From Ignavibacteria bacterium (GTDB taxonomy: Bacteria > Bacteroidota > Ignavibacteria > Ignavibacteriales > Melioribacteraceae), in NCBI GenBank assembly GCA_027347545.1, contig DAIEQT010000519.1:1-9551 (forward strand): a DNA stretch of 9,551 nucleotides, given 5' to 3'. The notes under the pieces were generated by a model that had not been told where the DNA came from, ran no database searches, and saw only the letters and a program-made list of their open reading frames with translations. The position numbers and the translations under genes were made by a program. This document shows positions 1 through 7,145 of the stretch, in pieces; positions within the stretch are counted from its first letter, which is position 1; each line of letters starts with the position of its first letter.

Positions 1-960
1 GTCTTTGAGTTTTTCGTAGATCAACTTTTGAGCAATTGCATCCATTTCTTTCAGAACAGATTTGTTGTTGAAGCCCATCAGCACATACTGATTCTTCGGG
101 CTTACCGCTTCTACAGAATATCCGTTCTCGTTAAACATTCCAATCAAATCGGTCAAGTAAACTTCGCCCTGTACATTGTTGCTGCCAATTTCATCAATCA
201 ACTCGAAAAGTGGTTTAGCCTTAAACGCATACACGCCGGAGTTAAACTCTCTGTTTTCCAAAAACTCTTTTTGAGTATACTTAAAATTTTTCTTTTTGTA
301 TTTGGTGGTGTAAGCTTTCTTCTTATCTAAATTTAGAATGTCCTTGTACTCAATAATCTCAATAACTTTTCCAGCATCTTTTGACCTTTGATCCCGAAAA
401 GAACTCGGGACAGGCTCTTTCACATCTTTCTCTTTAACTCTAACAATTCTTCCGTAGTAATTACCTTCAATCTCTCCTTCATAAATTCCAGTAAGCACCA
501 TCATATCAGCGCCGGATTTTTCAAACTCTTGCTTAAAAAACAAAATTGTCTCTGCGTCTATTAATCCCATATCACCGGGAAAGACATAAACTGTTCCATC
601 ATAATTGCGGGGAACATTTTCTAATCCTACTTGAAGCGCGTGTCCCGTTCCATGTTGAACTTGTTGATACGCAAAAGAAAGATTTTTTTGTTTGCCTACA
701 GATTTAATTACTTCATCGGCCTTAATCCCAACAACTAAAATTGTGTTTGCTTCCTCAACACCATTCTGCCAAGCGTTACAAACACGGTTAACAGTTGGTA
801 CTTCCCAAATCTTATGAAGCATCTTTGAAGTCTGCGATTTGATGCGTTTACCATGTCCGGCAGCTAAAACCACCGCTGTAGATTTATTTGATTCATTAAA
901 TGAATATGAATATTCTTTTACCAAATTGTGAAATTGTTGATGATATGCACCACTTTCCAT
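1..960 (-). CDS. GlmU-like sugar-phosphate nucleotidyltransferase (3' end outside window)
   Basis: The reverse strand is open from an ATG at 960 to the window edge, giving 320 residues without a stop. The visible part is the Rossmann-like pyrophosphorylase domain that in GlmU makes UDP-GlcNAc for peptidoglycan. Seen: nucleotide-binding loop LAAGHGKR (32-39) with K46 following, QHGTGHA (102-108), PGD (128-130), YGRIVR (169-174), IIEYKD (202-207), FNSGVYAF (239-246) and QGEVYLTDL (264-272), all in the order found in E. coli GlmU. About 29 residues precede the loop, longer than the roughly 10 usual in GlmU, but an AGAGGA Shine-Dalgarno (969-974) lies 8 bases before this ATG and supports the start. 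An extra segment at about residues 179-197 contains a palindrome (see 392-410). Whether the left-handed beta-helix acetyltransferase domain follows cannot be seen; it could be a stand-alone NTP transferase. Confidence 0.88.
   Translation of the reverse strand, partial: MESGAYHQQFHNLVKEYSYSFNESNKSTAVVLAAGHGKRIKSQTSKMLHKIWEVPTVNRVCNAWQNGVEEANTILVVGIKADEVIKSVGKQKNLSFAYQQVQHGTGHALQVGLENVPRNYDGTVYVFPGDMGLIDAETILFFKQEFEKSGADMMVLTGIYEGEIEGNYYGRIVRVKEKDVKEPVPSSFRDQRSKDAGKVIEIIEYKDILNLDKKKAYTTKYKKKNFKYTQKEFLENREFNSGVYAFKAKPLFELIDEIGSNNVQGEVYLTDLIGMFNENGYSVEAVSPKNQYVLMGFNNKSVLKEMDAIAQKLIYEKLKD
392..410. repeat. Short palindromic element inside the GlmU-like coding sequence
   Basis: TCCCGA (392-397) and TCGGGA (405-410) form a perfect 6-bp inverted repeat around a 7-base loop. 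The element reads in frame through residues about 184-190 (VPSSFRD). It sits between YGRIVR and KVIEIIEYKD, where GlmU proteins normally have only a few residues. It resembles the short TCCCGA...TCGGGA palindromes that I recall as dispersed in genomes of this group. That family assignment comes from memory; the palindrome itself is seen directly. Confidence 0.6.
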
Positions 961-985
961 TAATAATATCCTCTGTTCGTGTAAA

Positions 986-993
986 CAAAGGTA
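986..993 (-). promoter_or_regulatory. Candidate -7 box of the GlmU-like gene
   Basis: On the minus strand this is TACCTTTG, an exact match to the Bacteroidota TAnnTTTG -7 element and identical to the box before the trp leader (8939-8946). It lies 25 bases before the ATG at 960, leaving room for a short 5' UTR with the AGAGGA ribosome site. The -33 element is poor: only TTC at the expected distance, not TTG. Confidence 0.45.
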
Positions 994-1094
994 AGAATAT
1001 TCGATAATATTTTAGAACTGTTGCAAAAAGATGTGGCTTTTAATTTATCGCTCAATTTTGTTATTTCGCTATGTAACAAATTAAAGGTTTTGCA

Positions 1095-1559
1095 ATGCAG
1101 AAGGTATTTTTGTTTGCGGCTGTTTTAGTAAACTTTTATGCTCTTAATTCTATTCAAGCGCAGGACAAAGGATTTGGGCTTGGAGTAATTATTGGGGAGC
1201 CAACCGGGTTGAGCGCAAAATACTGGCTTGATAAAAATAAGGCACTTGATTTTGGTTTAGCATATTCATTCGTTCAGTCAGTGAATGCTCTTTCTATTCA
1301 TTGCGATTATATTTACCACGATTATGATGTAATAAAAAGCAATTTAAGAATTCCGGTTTATTATGGTTTTGGCGCTCGTCTTCGAGTTGGAAACGATAAC
1401 AAAAACGCTTTAGGCGCTAGAGCCGTTTTAGGAATACTTTATTTAGATGAGCAATATCCGTTTGATGTCTTTGCAGAGATAGCTCCGGTTTTTAATCTCT
1501 TCCCAAAAACTTCATTACAAGTTGATTTAGCAATTGGCGCACGATATTACTTTAGGTAA
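1095..1559 (+). CDS. Small secreted outer-membrane beta-barrel protein
   Basis: 154 residues beginning with a clear signal peptide: M-Q-K, a hydrophobic run to about residue 19, and probable cleavage after IQA (residues 20-22). The mature part opens with GLGVIIGEPTGLSAKYWL, a glycine/aromatic pattern I associate with the DUF3996-like family of short outer-membrane barrels. It continues as alternating hydrophobic/polar strands (for example IPVYYGFGARLRVG, GARAVLGILYL, FDVFAEIAPVFNLF) and ends in ARYYFR, with the aromatic near the C-terminus typical of barrel proteins. The start is supported by AAAGG (1083-1087), 7 bases upstream. It is monocistronic: divergent from the GlmU-like gene and closed by the terminator at 1633-1664. 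Molecular function is unknown. A partial -7-like CAATTTTG lies at 1053-1060. Confidence 0.8.
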   Translation: MQKVFLFAAVLVNFYALNSIQAQDKGFGLGVIIGEPTGLSAKYWLDKNKALDFGLAYSFVQSVNALSIHCDYIYHDYDVIKSNLRIPVYYGFGARLRVGNDNKNALGARAVLGILYLDEQYPFDVFAEIAPVFNLFPKTSLQVDLAIGARYYFR

Positions 1560-1632
1560 TATAAATGGAACAGCATTCACAAGTTCAATTCCATTAAAAC
1601 AATTATTTCTTTTACATCTAAGAACTCAATAT

Positions 1633-1664
1633 AAAACCAGTTTAGAGTACTGGTTTTTATTTTT
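1633..1664 (+). terminator. Rho-independent terminator after the barrel protein
   Basis: AAAACCAGT (1633-1641) pairs perfectly with ACTGGTTTT (1649-1657), a 9-bp stem with a 7-base loop, followed by TATTTTT. It lies 73 bases past the stop at 1559 and before the S46 peptidase, so the two plus-strand genes are probably separate transcripts. A weaker inverted repeat (AATGGAA 1564-1570 with TTCCATT 1589-1595) sits right after the stop codon. Confidence 0.85.
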
Positions 1665-1717
1665 CTGTTTTTCTTACCATAATACTATTTTCGAATTAAC
1701 ATTTTCACGGAGACATC

Positions 1718-3907
1718 ATGAATCGCCGTTTGCTTACCTTTAAATCATTGCAGCTAATAGTTATACTTTTTGTTTTTTCGTTCGTTCTTGGAATGTTTTC
1801 AACTTCTCCGGAAGAAGGAATGTACCCGATGAGTGAGATTGAGAAAGTTGATCTTCAAAAAGCCGGATTGAAATTGAGTACTAAAGAAGTTTATAATCCC
1901 GACGGAGTTAGCTTAGTTGATGCGCTTGTAAATCTTAGCGGTTGCACCGGTTCCTTCATTTCAGATCAGGGACTTATAATTACAAATCATCATTGTGCAT
2001 ATGGAGCTATCGCAAGAAGCAGTACAGTAGAAAAAAATTATTTGGACAATGGCTTTCACGCAAAAACCGCTGAAGAAGAAATTCCTTCACCAGGTTACAC
2101 AGCTCGTATAATTGAATCTTATCAGGATGTTTCAGAACAAGTTTTAGAAGCAATCAAAAATATTACCGATCCTCTCGAACGAACTAAAGCTCTCACTGCC
2201 AAGACAAAAGCCATTGCAGATGCTGCAGCGAATGAAGCTGAATCAATAGTTGCTGATGTTTCCGAAATGTTTGCCGGAAAAACTTCTGTGTTATTCAAAT
2301 ACAGAATCATTCGCGATGTAAGATTAGTTTACGCTCCGCCGCAATCAATAGGCAACTTTGGCGGTGAGACTGATAACTGGGTTTGGCCACGCCACACCGG
2401 CGATTTTTCACTTATGCGAGCTTATGTTGCACCGGATGGTAAAGCTGTTGCTTACGCAAAAGAGAATGTTCCATTCAAACCAAAGAGGTTTTTGAAGATA
2501 AATCAAAATGGCGTTGAAGAAGGTGATTTCACTTTTATACTTGGTTACCCGGGAAGAACTTTCCGCCACCGCCCGGCCGAGTATATAAAATATCAACAAG
2601 ACTATATGATGCCGTTTGTCGCAAACACATACCAGTACGCAATAAAAACGATGCAAGAACTTAGTGCTGGTGATAAAGCCAAAAAGCTTGCCTTTGCAAG
2701 CCGGATTAAAGGTTTAGCGAACACAATGAAAAACTATCAAGGTAAGTTGAAAGGATTGAAAAAGATAAATCTAGTTGCTCAAAAATTTGAAGAAGAGAAA
2801 CTACTTCAGAAGTTTATTGAAGCAGATCCAAAATTAAAAGAGCAATACGGAGAAGTGTTTACGAGCATCCACCGTATCTACGATGAAATCAATTCGACTG
2901 CTACGGCTGATCTTTGGGTTAGACAAATTAATAGTTTTTCGCCAAGTCTTTCGTTAGCTGCTTTCGTTTTGAATTACACAGAAGAGATGCAAAAACCGGA
3001 TGCAGATCGCCGAGCAGCATTTCAAGAAAAAAACTTGAAACAAACTATGGCTCAACTGCAAAATTTGAAAACCAATTACAATGCTGATTTCGAAAAAGCA
3101 ATGCTTGCAAAAATGCTTCTCGATGCATCCAAGTTTAAGCAGTCTTCTCGAGTTGCTGCTGTTGATTATCTACTGGAAAGTAACGGCGTCAACCCCAAAG
3201 CAACATTTACAGAGTTTATTGATAAATATGTAACTTCTTCGAAAATAATGCAGAAAGAATATCTTGAATCACTTCTTACTAAGAGACCGGAAGAAATTCT
3301 TGGTTCCGGCGATCAGCTTTTTAGCTTTGCATCAAAAATTAAATTACAAAGCCAGTCAAGCGAGAAAACAACTCAGATTAATGAAGGTAAGCTTAACAAA
3401 CTCTATGGTGAACTTGTTGATGTAAAAATTCTCTGGAAGAAAACAAACTTTATTCCGGATGCAAACAGTACCTTGCGATTAACCTATGGTTATGTGAAAG
3501 GCTACAATCCGGCAGATGCGGTTTACTACGAACCATTCACAAGCATTGATGGTGTGATCGAAAAAGGCAATACCGGTGAAGAAGATTTTGTTGTGCCGGA
3601 TAAGCTGCGTACACTTTACGAGAAAAAAGATTTCGGCAAATATGTTAGCAGCAGAACAAAGAAGCTTCCAATCGCTCTACTGTATAATATGGATACAACC
3701 GGCGGCAATTCCGGAAGTCCCATTTTAGATGCATACGGAAATCTAATCGGCGTAAACTTTGACCGTGCTTACGAAGCTACAATCAATGATTTTGCATGGA
3801 ATGAATCTTACAGCAGATCAATAGGCGTGGATATAAGATATGTATTGTGGGTGCTTGATAAATTTTCCGGTGCCGAAAATATCTTAAGAGAAATTGGTGT
3901 AAACTAA
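1718..3907 (+). CDS. S46 family dipeptidyl-peptidase, DPP11-like (acidic specificity)
   Basis: 729 residues, close to the usual 710-720 of S46 peptidases, which are periplasmic serine exopeptidases that release dipeptides from oligopeptide N-termini. A hydrophobic segment at 11-27 serves as signal peptide or anchor. The catalytic triad is visible: histidine in TNHHC (89-93), aspartate D219 in GGETDNW (215-221) and serine S665 in GGNSGSP (662-668). Between them, about residues 300-600, lies the alpha-helical domain characteristic of the family. Eighteen residues after the serine is R683 in NFDRA. In Porphyromonas DPP11 the arginine at this spacing (S655/R673) confers preference for Asp or Glu at P1, whereas DPP7 has glycine (FDG); this copy therefore looks DPP11-like. 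The start is supported by GGAG (1709-1712), 5 bases before the ATG. The likely physiological role is peptide nutrition. Confidence 0.93.
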   Translation: MNRRLLTFKSLQLIVILFVFSFVLGMFSTSPEEGMYPMSEIEKVDLQKAGLKLSTKEVYNPDGVSLVDALVNLSGCTGSFISDQGLIITNHHCAYGAIARSSTVEKNYLDNGFHAKTAEEEIPSPGYTARIIESYQDVSEQVLEAIKNITDPLERTKALTAKTKAIADAAANEAESIVADVSEMFAGKTSVLFKYRIIRDVRLVYAPPQSIGNFGGETDNWVWPRHTGDFSLMRAYVAPDGKAVAYAKENVPFKPKRFLKINQNGVEEGDFTFILGYPGRTFRHRPAEYIKYQQDYMMPFVANTYQYAIKTMQELSAGDKAKKLAFASRIKGLANTMKNYQGKLKGLKKINLVAQKFEEEKLLQKFIEADPKLKEQYGEVFTSIHRIYDEINSTATADLWVRQINSFSPSLSLAAFVLNYTEEMQKPDADRRAAFQEKNLKQTMAQLQNLKTNYNADFEKAMLAKMLLDASKFKQSSRVAAVDYLLESNGVNPKATFTEFIDKYVTSSKIMQKEYLESLLTKRPEEILGSGDQLFSFASKIKLQSQSSEKTTQINEGKLNKLYGELVDVKILWKKTNFIPDANSTLRLTYGYVKGYNPADAVYYEPFTSIDGVIEKGNTGEEDFVVPDKLRTLYEKKDFGKYVSSRTKKLPIALLYNMDTTGGNSGSPILDAYGNLIGVNFDRAYEATINDFAWNESYSRSIGVDIRYVLWVLDKFSGAENILREIGVN

Positions 3908-3938
3908 TTGCAATTTAAAGATTGTTGGAAAATTACTT

Positions 3939-4008
3939 TTTGTGTCTTGGTGACTTTGTGGCAGCAAGTGTATTCATATTTTTTGCCACAAGGACACTAA
4001 GGCACAAA
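3939..4008. repeat. Long imperfect hairpin at a convergent junction (dispersed-repeat type)
   Basis: The 24-base arms 3939-3962 and 3985-4008 are inverted repeats matching at 20 of 24 positions around a 22-base loop. The arms are built of GTGTC/CTTTGTGG-type words (TTTGTGTCTTGGTG on the left, CACTAAGGCACAAA on the right). The hairpin lies between the converging stops at 3907 (plus) and 4041 (minus), so it could end both transcripts, although neither side has a long U run. A related hairpin lies at 7375-7425. Similar GTGTC/CTTTGTGGC repeats occur between genes in many genomes of this group; that is recollection. Confidence 0.7.
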
Positions 4009-4040
4009 TTTTGGGAAATCGGTTCTGAAACAGCCTTTGC

Positions 4041-4691
4041 TTAAAACTCTACAAAGAAGGCAAGCAACCCAACAAGAACCAAAATCACTCCGCTGATAAG
4101 TTTATCGTGATGCTCTAAAAAATGCCACTGAAGTTTTTTGACTCCCTTTGCGCCAAAGTAAACAAGAAAAACCATACCAAGCACTGTAATGAAAAAATAA
4201 ACTAGAGAAACCACCGAGATTCCAAGCCACCCAAGCCGGCTAGCAGTGAAGTAATAGATTTCAATTTCCAAACATGGCGAAAAGAACATAGCAAGGCTTA
4301 GTGTGAAAACAATAGAACGTTTACTTCTTCTTTGAACAATTTTATCTACATCTATATGATGATGCTGGTGGGCGCTTTTAATTTTGCTGTGGCGGTATTC
4401 TAGAAAAAAATATATCAACCCTAGTAAGATTAAAATTGTTGGCGCGATATAGTGTGTAATGTAATGGTAAGATTCGGAAAGCTTGTACCCGATCATACCA
4501 ACCAGAATACCAATTACAACCGTGCTAATTGTGTGCGAAATTGCAGTAATAGCCGTTATCGAAACGGTTTCCTTCTCACTCCACTTTTCCGTTTTGCTGA
4601 TTGCAATTAGCGGCAGCCAATGACTGGGAATTGTTGCGTGAACCAAGCTAAGTAAGAGGCTTCCCAGAAATATTTGAATTATACCATCCAT
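4041..4691 (-). CDS. Six-helix membrane protein with His-rich loop, NicO/RcnA-like metal transporter candidate
   Basis: 216 residues with hydrophobic segments near 5-22, 44-70, 78-97, 126-148, 154-180 and 198-216. Helix 1 carries HATIPSHWLP (18-27) and helix 2 carries ISHTIST (51-57). The loop between helices 3 and 4 is rich in histidine (HQHHH 108-112, then IDVDK), and helix 4 contains SPC (138-140). Paired histidines in the first two helices, a His-rich cytoplasmic loop and six helices are the layout of the NicO/RcnA nickel-cobalt transporter superfamily, but the match is to pattern only. Metal efflux or uptake is an inference, and substrate and direction are unknown. A weak AAGAAG lies 5 bases before the ATG. 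The gene is divergent from the hemerythrin operon, with 106 bases between, and convergent with the S46 gene. Confidence 0.6.
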   Translation of the reverse strand: MDGIIQIFLGSLLLSLVHATIPSHWLPLIAISKTEKWSEKETVSITAITAISHTISTVVIGILVGMIGYKLSESYHYITHYIAPTILILLGLIYFFLEYRHSKIKSAHQHHHIDVDKIVQRRSKRSIVFTLSLAMFFSPCLEIEIYYFTASRLGWLGISVVSLVYFFITVLGMVFLVYFGAKGVKKLQWHFLEHHDKLISGVILVLVGLLAFFVEF

Positions 4692-4797
4692 AAGACTTCT
4701 TTATTTATCTACTCAATAATAACAAAACAAATTCTTTTTATTGCTCTTGGCATTTATTTATCACAAATTAAAAAGGAAATATTCTCTCGGTTAATCT

Positions 4798-5205
4798 ATG
4801 AGAAAAATGCAATGGTCCCCCGAATGTAAAACCGGTTTTGATGAAATAGATTCTCAACACCGGCTGCTCTTTGCAATTAGTAATGAGCTTCTGGATATTG
4901 AGAATCCGGTTAAGCAGCAGGACGAGGTCAAATATCTTCTTCACCATCTAATTGATTACGTTGACAAACATTTCAAAACTGAAGAAGAATACTTTTCTAA
5001 GCATTCATATCCCGGCATTAAAGATCACAAAGAACGCCATATAGACATTTCGAAACAAATCCGCCAGGTTGTAACAGAATCAAAAAATATGACTGAGTTA
5101 AAAGAACACCTTGATACGATGTTAGATCAATGGATTCGGGTTCATGTTTTGATAGAAGATAAAAAATTTTCCGTTTGGGCAATTTCGAAAGGAATAATTA
5201 AATAA
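4798..5205 (+). CDS. Bacteriohemerythrin, first of a tandem pair
   Basis: 135 residues forming a single four-helix hemerythrin domain that binds O2 at a non-heme di-iron site. All seven expected ligands are present: H21 (IDSQH), H58 and E62 (HFKTE), H77 and H81 (HKERH), H116 and D121 (HVLIED). There is no signal peptide and no fused sensor domain, so it is a soluble cytoplasmic protein. It is about 44% identical (59 of 135, no gaps) to the next gene, with all ligands at the same numbering, which indicates tandem duplication. The in-frame TAA two codons before the ATG fixes 4798 as the earliest ATG; M4 (4807) is an alternative. No good Shine-Dalgarno is seen at the normal distance (AAAAAGGA is over 20 bases away). 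First gene of the apparent operon to 7292; O2 storage, delivery or sensing are all possible. Confidence 0.92.
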   Translation: MRKMQWSPECKTGFDEIDSQHRLLFAISNELLDIENPVKQQDEVKYLLHHLIDYVDKHFKTEEEYFSKHSYPGIKDHKERHIDISKQIRQVVTESKNMTELKEHLDTMLDQWIRVHVLIEDKKFSVWAISKGIIK

Positions 5206-5239
5206 CATATTATCAGACATAACTATTATTTCTCTTTAG

Positions 5240-5653
5240 ATGAATAAATTGATTTTTACACACGACTGTAATATAGGTATCGAAATAATCGACTCTCAGC
5301 ATCAGCTTTTATTTGCTATAGCAAATAAATTATTCTCTATACAATACCCGCAAGAGCAGAACGACAAAGTACTCTTTCTTTTAGAACACCTTCTTAATAA
5401 TATGACAATTCATTTCCGTACAGAAGAACAAATATTACTGAAATATGATTTCCCCGCTTATACAAAGCATAAACAAGAACATGCCGAAATTCTCTTGCAA
5501 ATTCAAAAAGCCCTTCAGTGCTCTGATTGTATGTCAAAGTTACTTCAAAATTTGGATGTTCTACTCAATAAATGGATCAAAGATCACATCTTAACTGAAG
5601 ATAAAGCATTTTCCAATTGGGCAAAATCAACAGGATTAATTAAAAAGAAATGA
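5240..5653 (+). CDS. Bacteriohemerythrin, second of a tandem pair
   Basis: 137 residues, single hemerythrin domain. The seven iron ligands are H21, H58, E62, H77, H81, H116 and D121, exactly the positions of the upstream copy. It differs in lacking the usual N-terminal tryptophan (F6 in place of W6) and in having a second pair of cysteines (C94, C97 in a CSDC run) absent from copy one; C10 is shared. The gap to the first copy is 34 bases and to the flavoprotein gene downstream 20 bases, so co-transcription is likely. The bases just before the ATG (TCTCTTTAG) are pyrimidine-rich with no Shine-Dalgarno, so expression may be lower or start differently from its neighbours. Divergence of the pair suggests distinct roles, for example storage versus partner delivery, but this is not shown by the sequence. 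Confidence 0.92.
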   Translation: MNKLIFTHDCNIGIEIIDSQHQLLFAIANKLFSIQYPQEQNDKVLFLLEHLLNNMTIHFRTEEQILLKYDFPAYTKHKQEHAEILLQIQKALQCSDCMSKLLQNLDVLLNKWIKDHILTEDKAFSNWAKSTGLIKKK

Positions 5654-5673
5654 AATAAATAGCAGGTGAATCT

Positions 5674-7131
5674 ATGGCTCGCCTTCTTATTCTAGGTGCC
5701 GGAATAGCCGGACAAACCGCAGCTCTTCACGCTCGCAACAAACTTAGCAGCAATCATGAAGTTGTTGTTGTCTCTCCCAACAGCAAATGGAACTGGATTC
5801 CTTCTAACATTTGGGTTGGAACCGGATATATGAAACCGGAACAAGTTACTTTTTCTCTTGCGCCGGTTTATGCAAAAAGTAACATTATATTTCATCAGGC
5901 AAAAGCAGTTAGTGTCCACCCAGCAGGTGATTCAAAATCTTCACTTTCCTTTGTTACCATTGAGTATACTTTGCCGGAAAAGTTGGGGCAGACAGAAAAA
6001 ATCACTTATGATTATTTGATTAACGCTACCGGACCAAAATTAAATTTTGATGCAACAGTAGGTTTAGGACCAGATAAGAACAGTTTATCAGTTTGCACTT
6101 TTACTCACGCACATGATACTTCTAAGGCTCTTGCCGGAGTAATCGCCAAAATGAAAAAAGGTGAAAGACAGACATTGCTGATTGGAACCGGGCACGGAAA
6201 CTGCACCTGTCAAGGCGCGGCTTTTGAATATTTGTTTAATGTTGAGTTTGAACTGCGGAGACAAAATGTTCGCGATAAAGCAAAAATCATTTGGATTTCC
6301 AACGAATTTGAACTTGGCGATTTTGGAATTGGCGGAATGTTTTTAAAGCGCGGCGGGTATGTAACCCACAGCCGAATATTTACGGAATCACTTTATACAG
6401 AACGTGGAATTGAATGGATTACTCAAGCACATGTTAAAGAAGTACTTCCAGGTAAAACCATTTACGAAAATCTTGATGGTGAAGAAGAAACTATCACTCA
6501 TGATTTTGCTATGCTTCTTCCACCATTTAGCGGTGTTGGATTGAAAGCCTACAATAAAAATTCTGAAGACATTACTTCTCAGCTTTTCGCGCCAAACGGA
6601 TTTATGTTAGTTGATGGTGATTACGCAAAGAAACCCTATGAAGAATGGATACCGGGCGACTGGCCGAAGACCTATCAATCTCCAAAGTACAAAAATATTT
6701 TTGCAGCCGGAATTGCTTTTGCGCCGCCACATGCCATATCCAAACCGATGACAAACCCTAACGGCATTCCAATATTCCCAACGCCGCCTAGAACAGGAAT
6801 GCCAAGCGGAGTTATGGCACGGCAAATTGCATTTAATATTGCAGATATGATTGAAGGAAGAGAAGCCGAGCCAAAACGAAAAGCGTCTATGGCTAATATG
6901 GGCGCCGCTTGTATTGCAAGTGCGGGCGCCAATTTCCTAAAAGGCACGGCTGTTTCGATGACTATGTACCCAATCATTCCGGATTTTAAAAAGTATCCTG
7001 ACACCGGCAGAGATTTGAATTATACTTCCGGTGAGATTGGTTTAGCCGGGCATTGGATTAAACATTTTCTGCATTACGCTTTTCTTTATAAAGCAAAAGC
7101 AAATCCGTTTTGGCGGATAGTTCCAGAATAA
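5674..7131 (+). CDS. Sulfide:quinone oxidoreductase-like FAD enzyme
   Basis: 485 residues of the two-dinucleotide-binding flavoprotein family that includes SQR, a membrane-associated enzyme oxidising sulfide to sulfur and passing electrons to quinone. Seen: FAD-binding GAGIAG (8-13), YLINATGPKLNF (114-125), a second nucleotide fold with LLIGTGHGNCTCQGAAFEY (168-186), and NIFAAGIAFAPP (341-352), where the flavin-contacting segment lies. Four cysteines occur: C141, C177, C179 and C413. Canonical SQRs use three; C141, C177 or C179, and C413 fall in plausible places, C413 being in the late ACIASAG segment. The C-terminus (about 459-482) is amphipathic and aromatic, suited to membrane attachment. 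The start is supported by AGGTGA 5 bases upstream. It is longer than the classical roughly 430-residue type, and the exact SQR class cannot be fixed by eye; another NAD(P)/quinone-linked role is possible. Confidence 0.82.
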   Translation: MARLLILGAGIAGQTAALHARNKLSSNHEVVVVSPNSKWNWIPSNIWVGTGYMKPEQVTFSLAPVYAKSNIIFHQAKAVSVHPAGDSKSSLSFVTIEYTLPEKLGQTEKITYDYLINATGPKLNFDATVGLGPDKNSLSVCTFTHAHDTSKALAGVIAKMKKGERQTLLIGTGHGNCTCQGAAFEYLFNVEFELRRQNVRDKAKIIWISNEFELGDFGIGGMFLKRGGYVTHSRIFTESLYTERGIEWITQAHVKEVLPGKTIYENLDGEEETITHDFAMLLPPFSGVGLKAYNKNSEDITSQLFAPNGFMLVDGDYAKKPYEEWIPGDWPKTYQSPKYKNIFAAGIAFAPPHAISKPMTNPNGIPIFPTPPRTGMPSGVMARQIAFNIADMIEGREAEPKRKASMANMGAACIASAGANFLKGTAVSMTMYPIIPDFKKYPDTGRDLNYTSGEIGLAGHWIKHFLHYAFLYKAKANPFWRIVPE

Positions 7132-7145
7132 ATTTTGGAGGAATT

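Noticed and set aside
28..330. 100-residue plus-strand frame
   Set aside because: Lies antisense within the GlmU-like gene, whose minus-strand frame carries the conserved motifs in this stretch.
1534..1743. 69-residue plus-strand frame between the barrel protein and the S46 gene
   Set aside because: Overlaps both genes in another frame and spans the strong terminator at 1633-1664; no ribosome site.
6675..7004. 109-residue minus-strand frame and its shorter neighbour at 6607-6825
   Set aside because: Antisense shadows of the SQR-like gene, which has its conserved flavin segment here.
7110..7145. Longer start (ATG at 7110) for the 48-residue protein
   Set aside because: It would overlap the end of the flavoprotein gene and has no ribosome site, whereas GGAGG sits just before the ATG at 7146.
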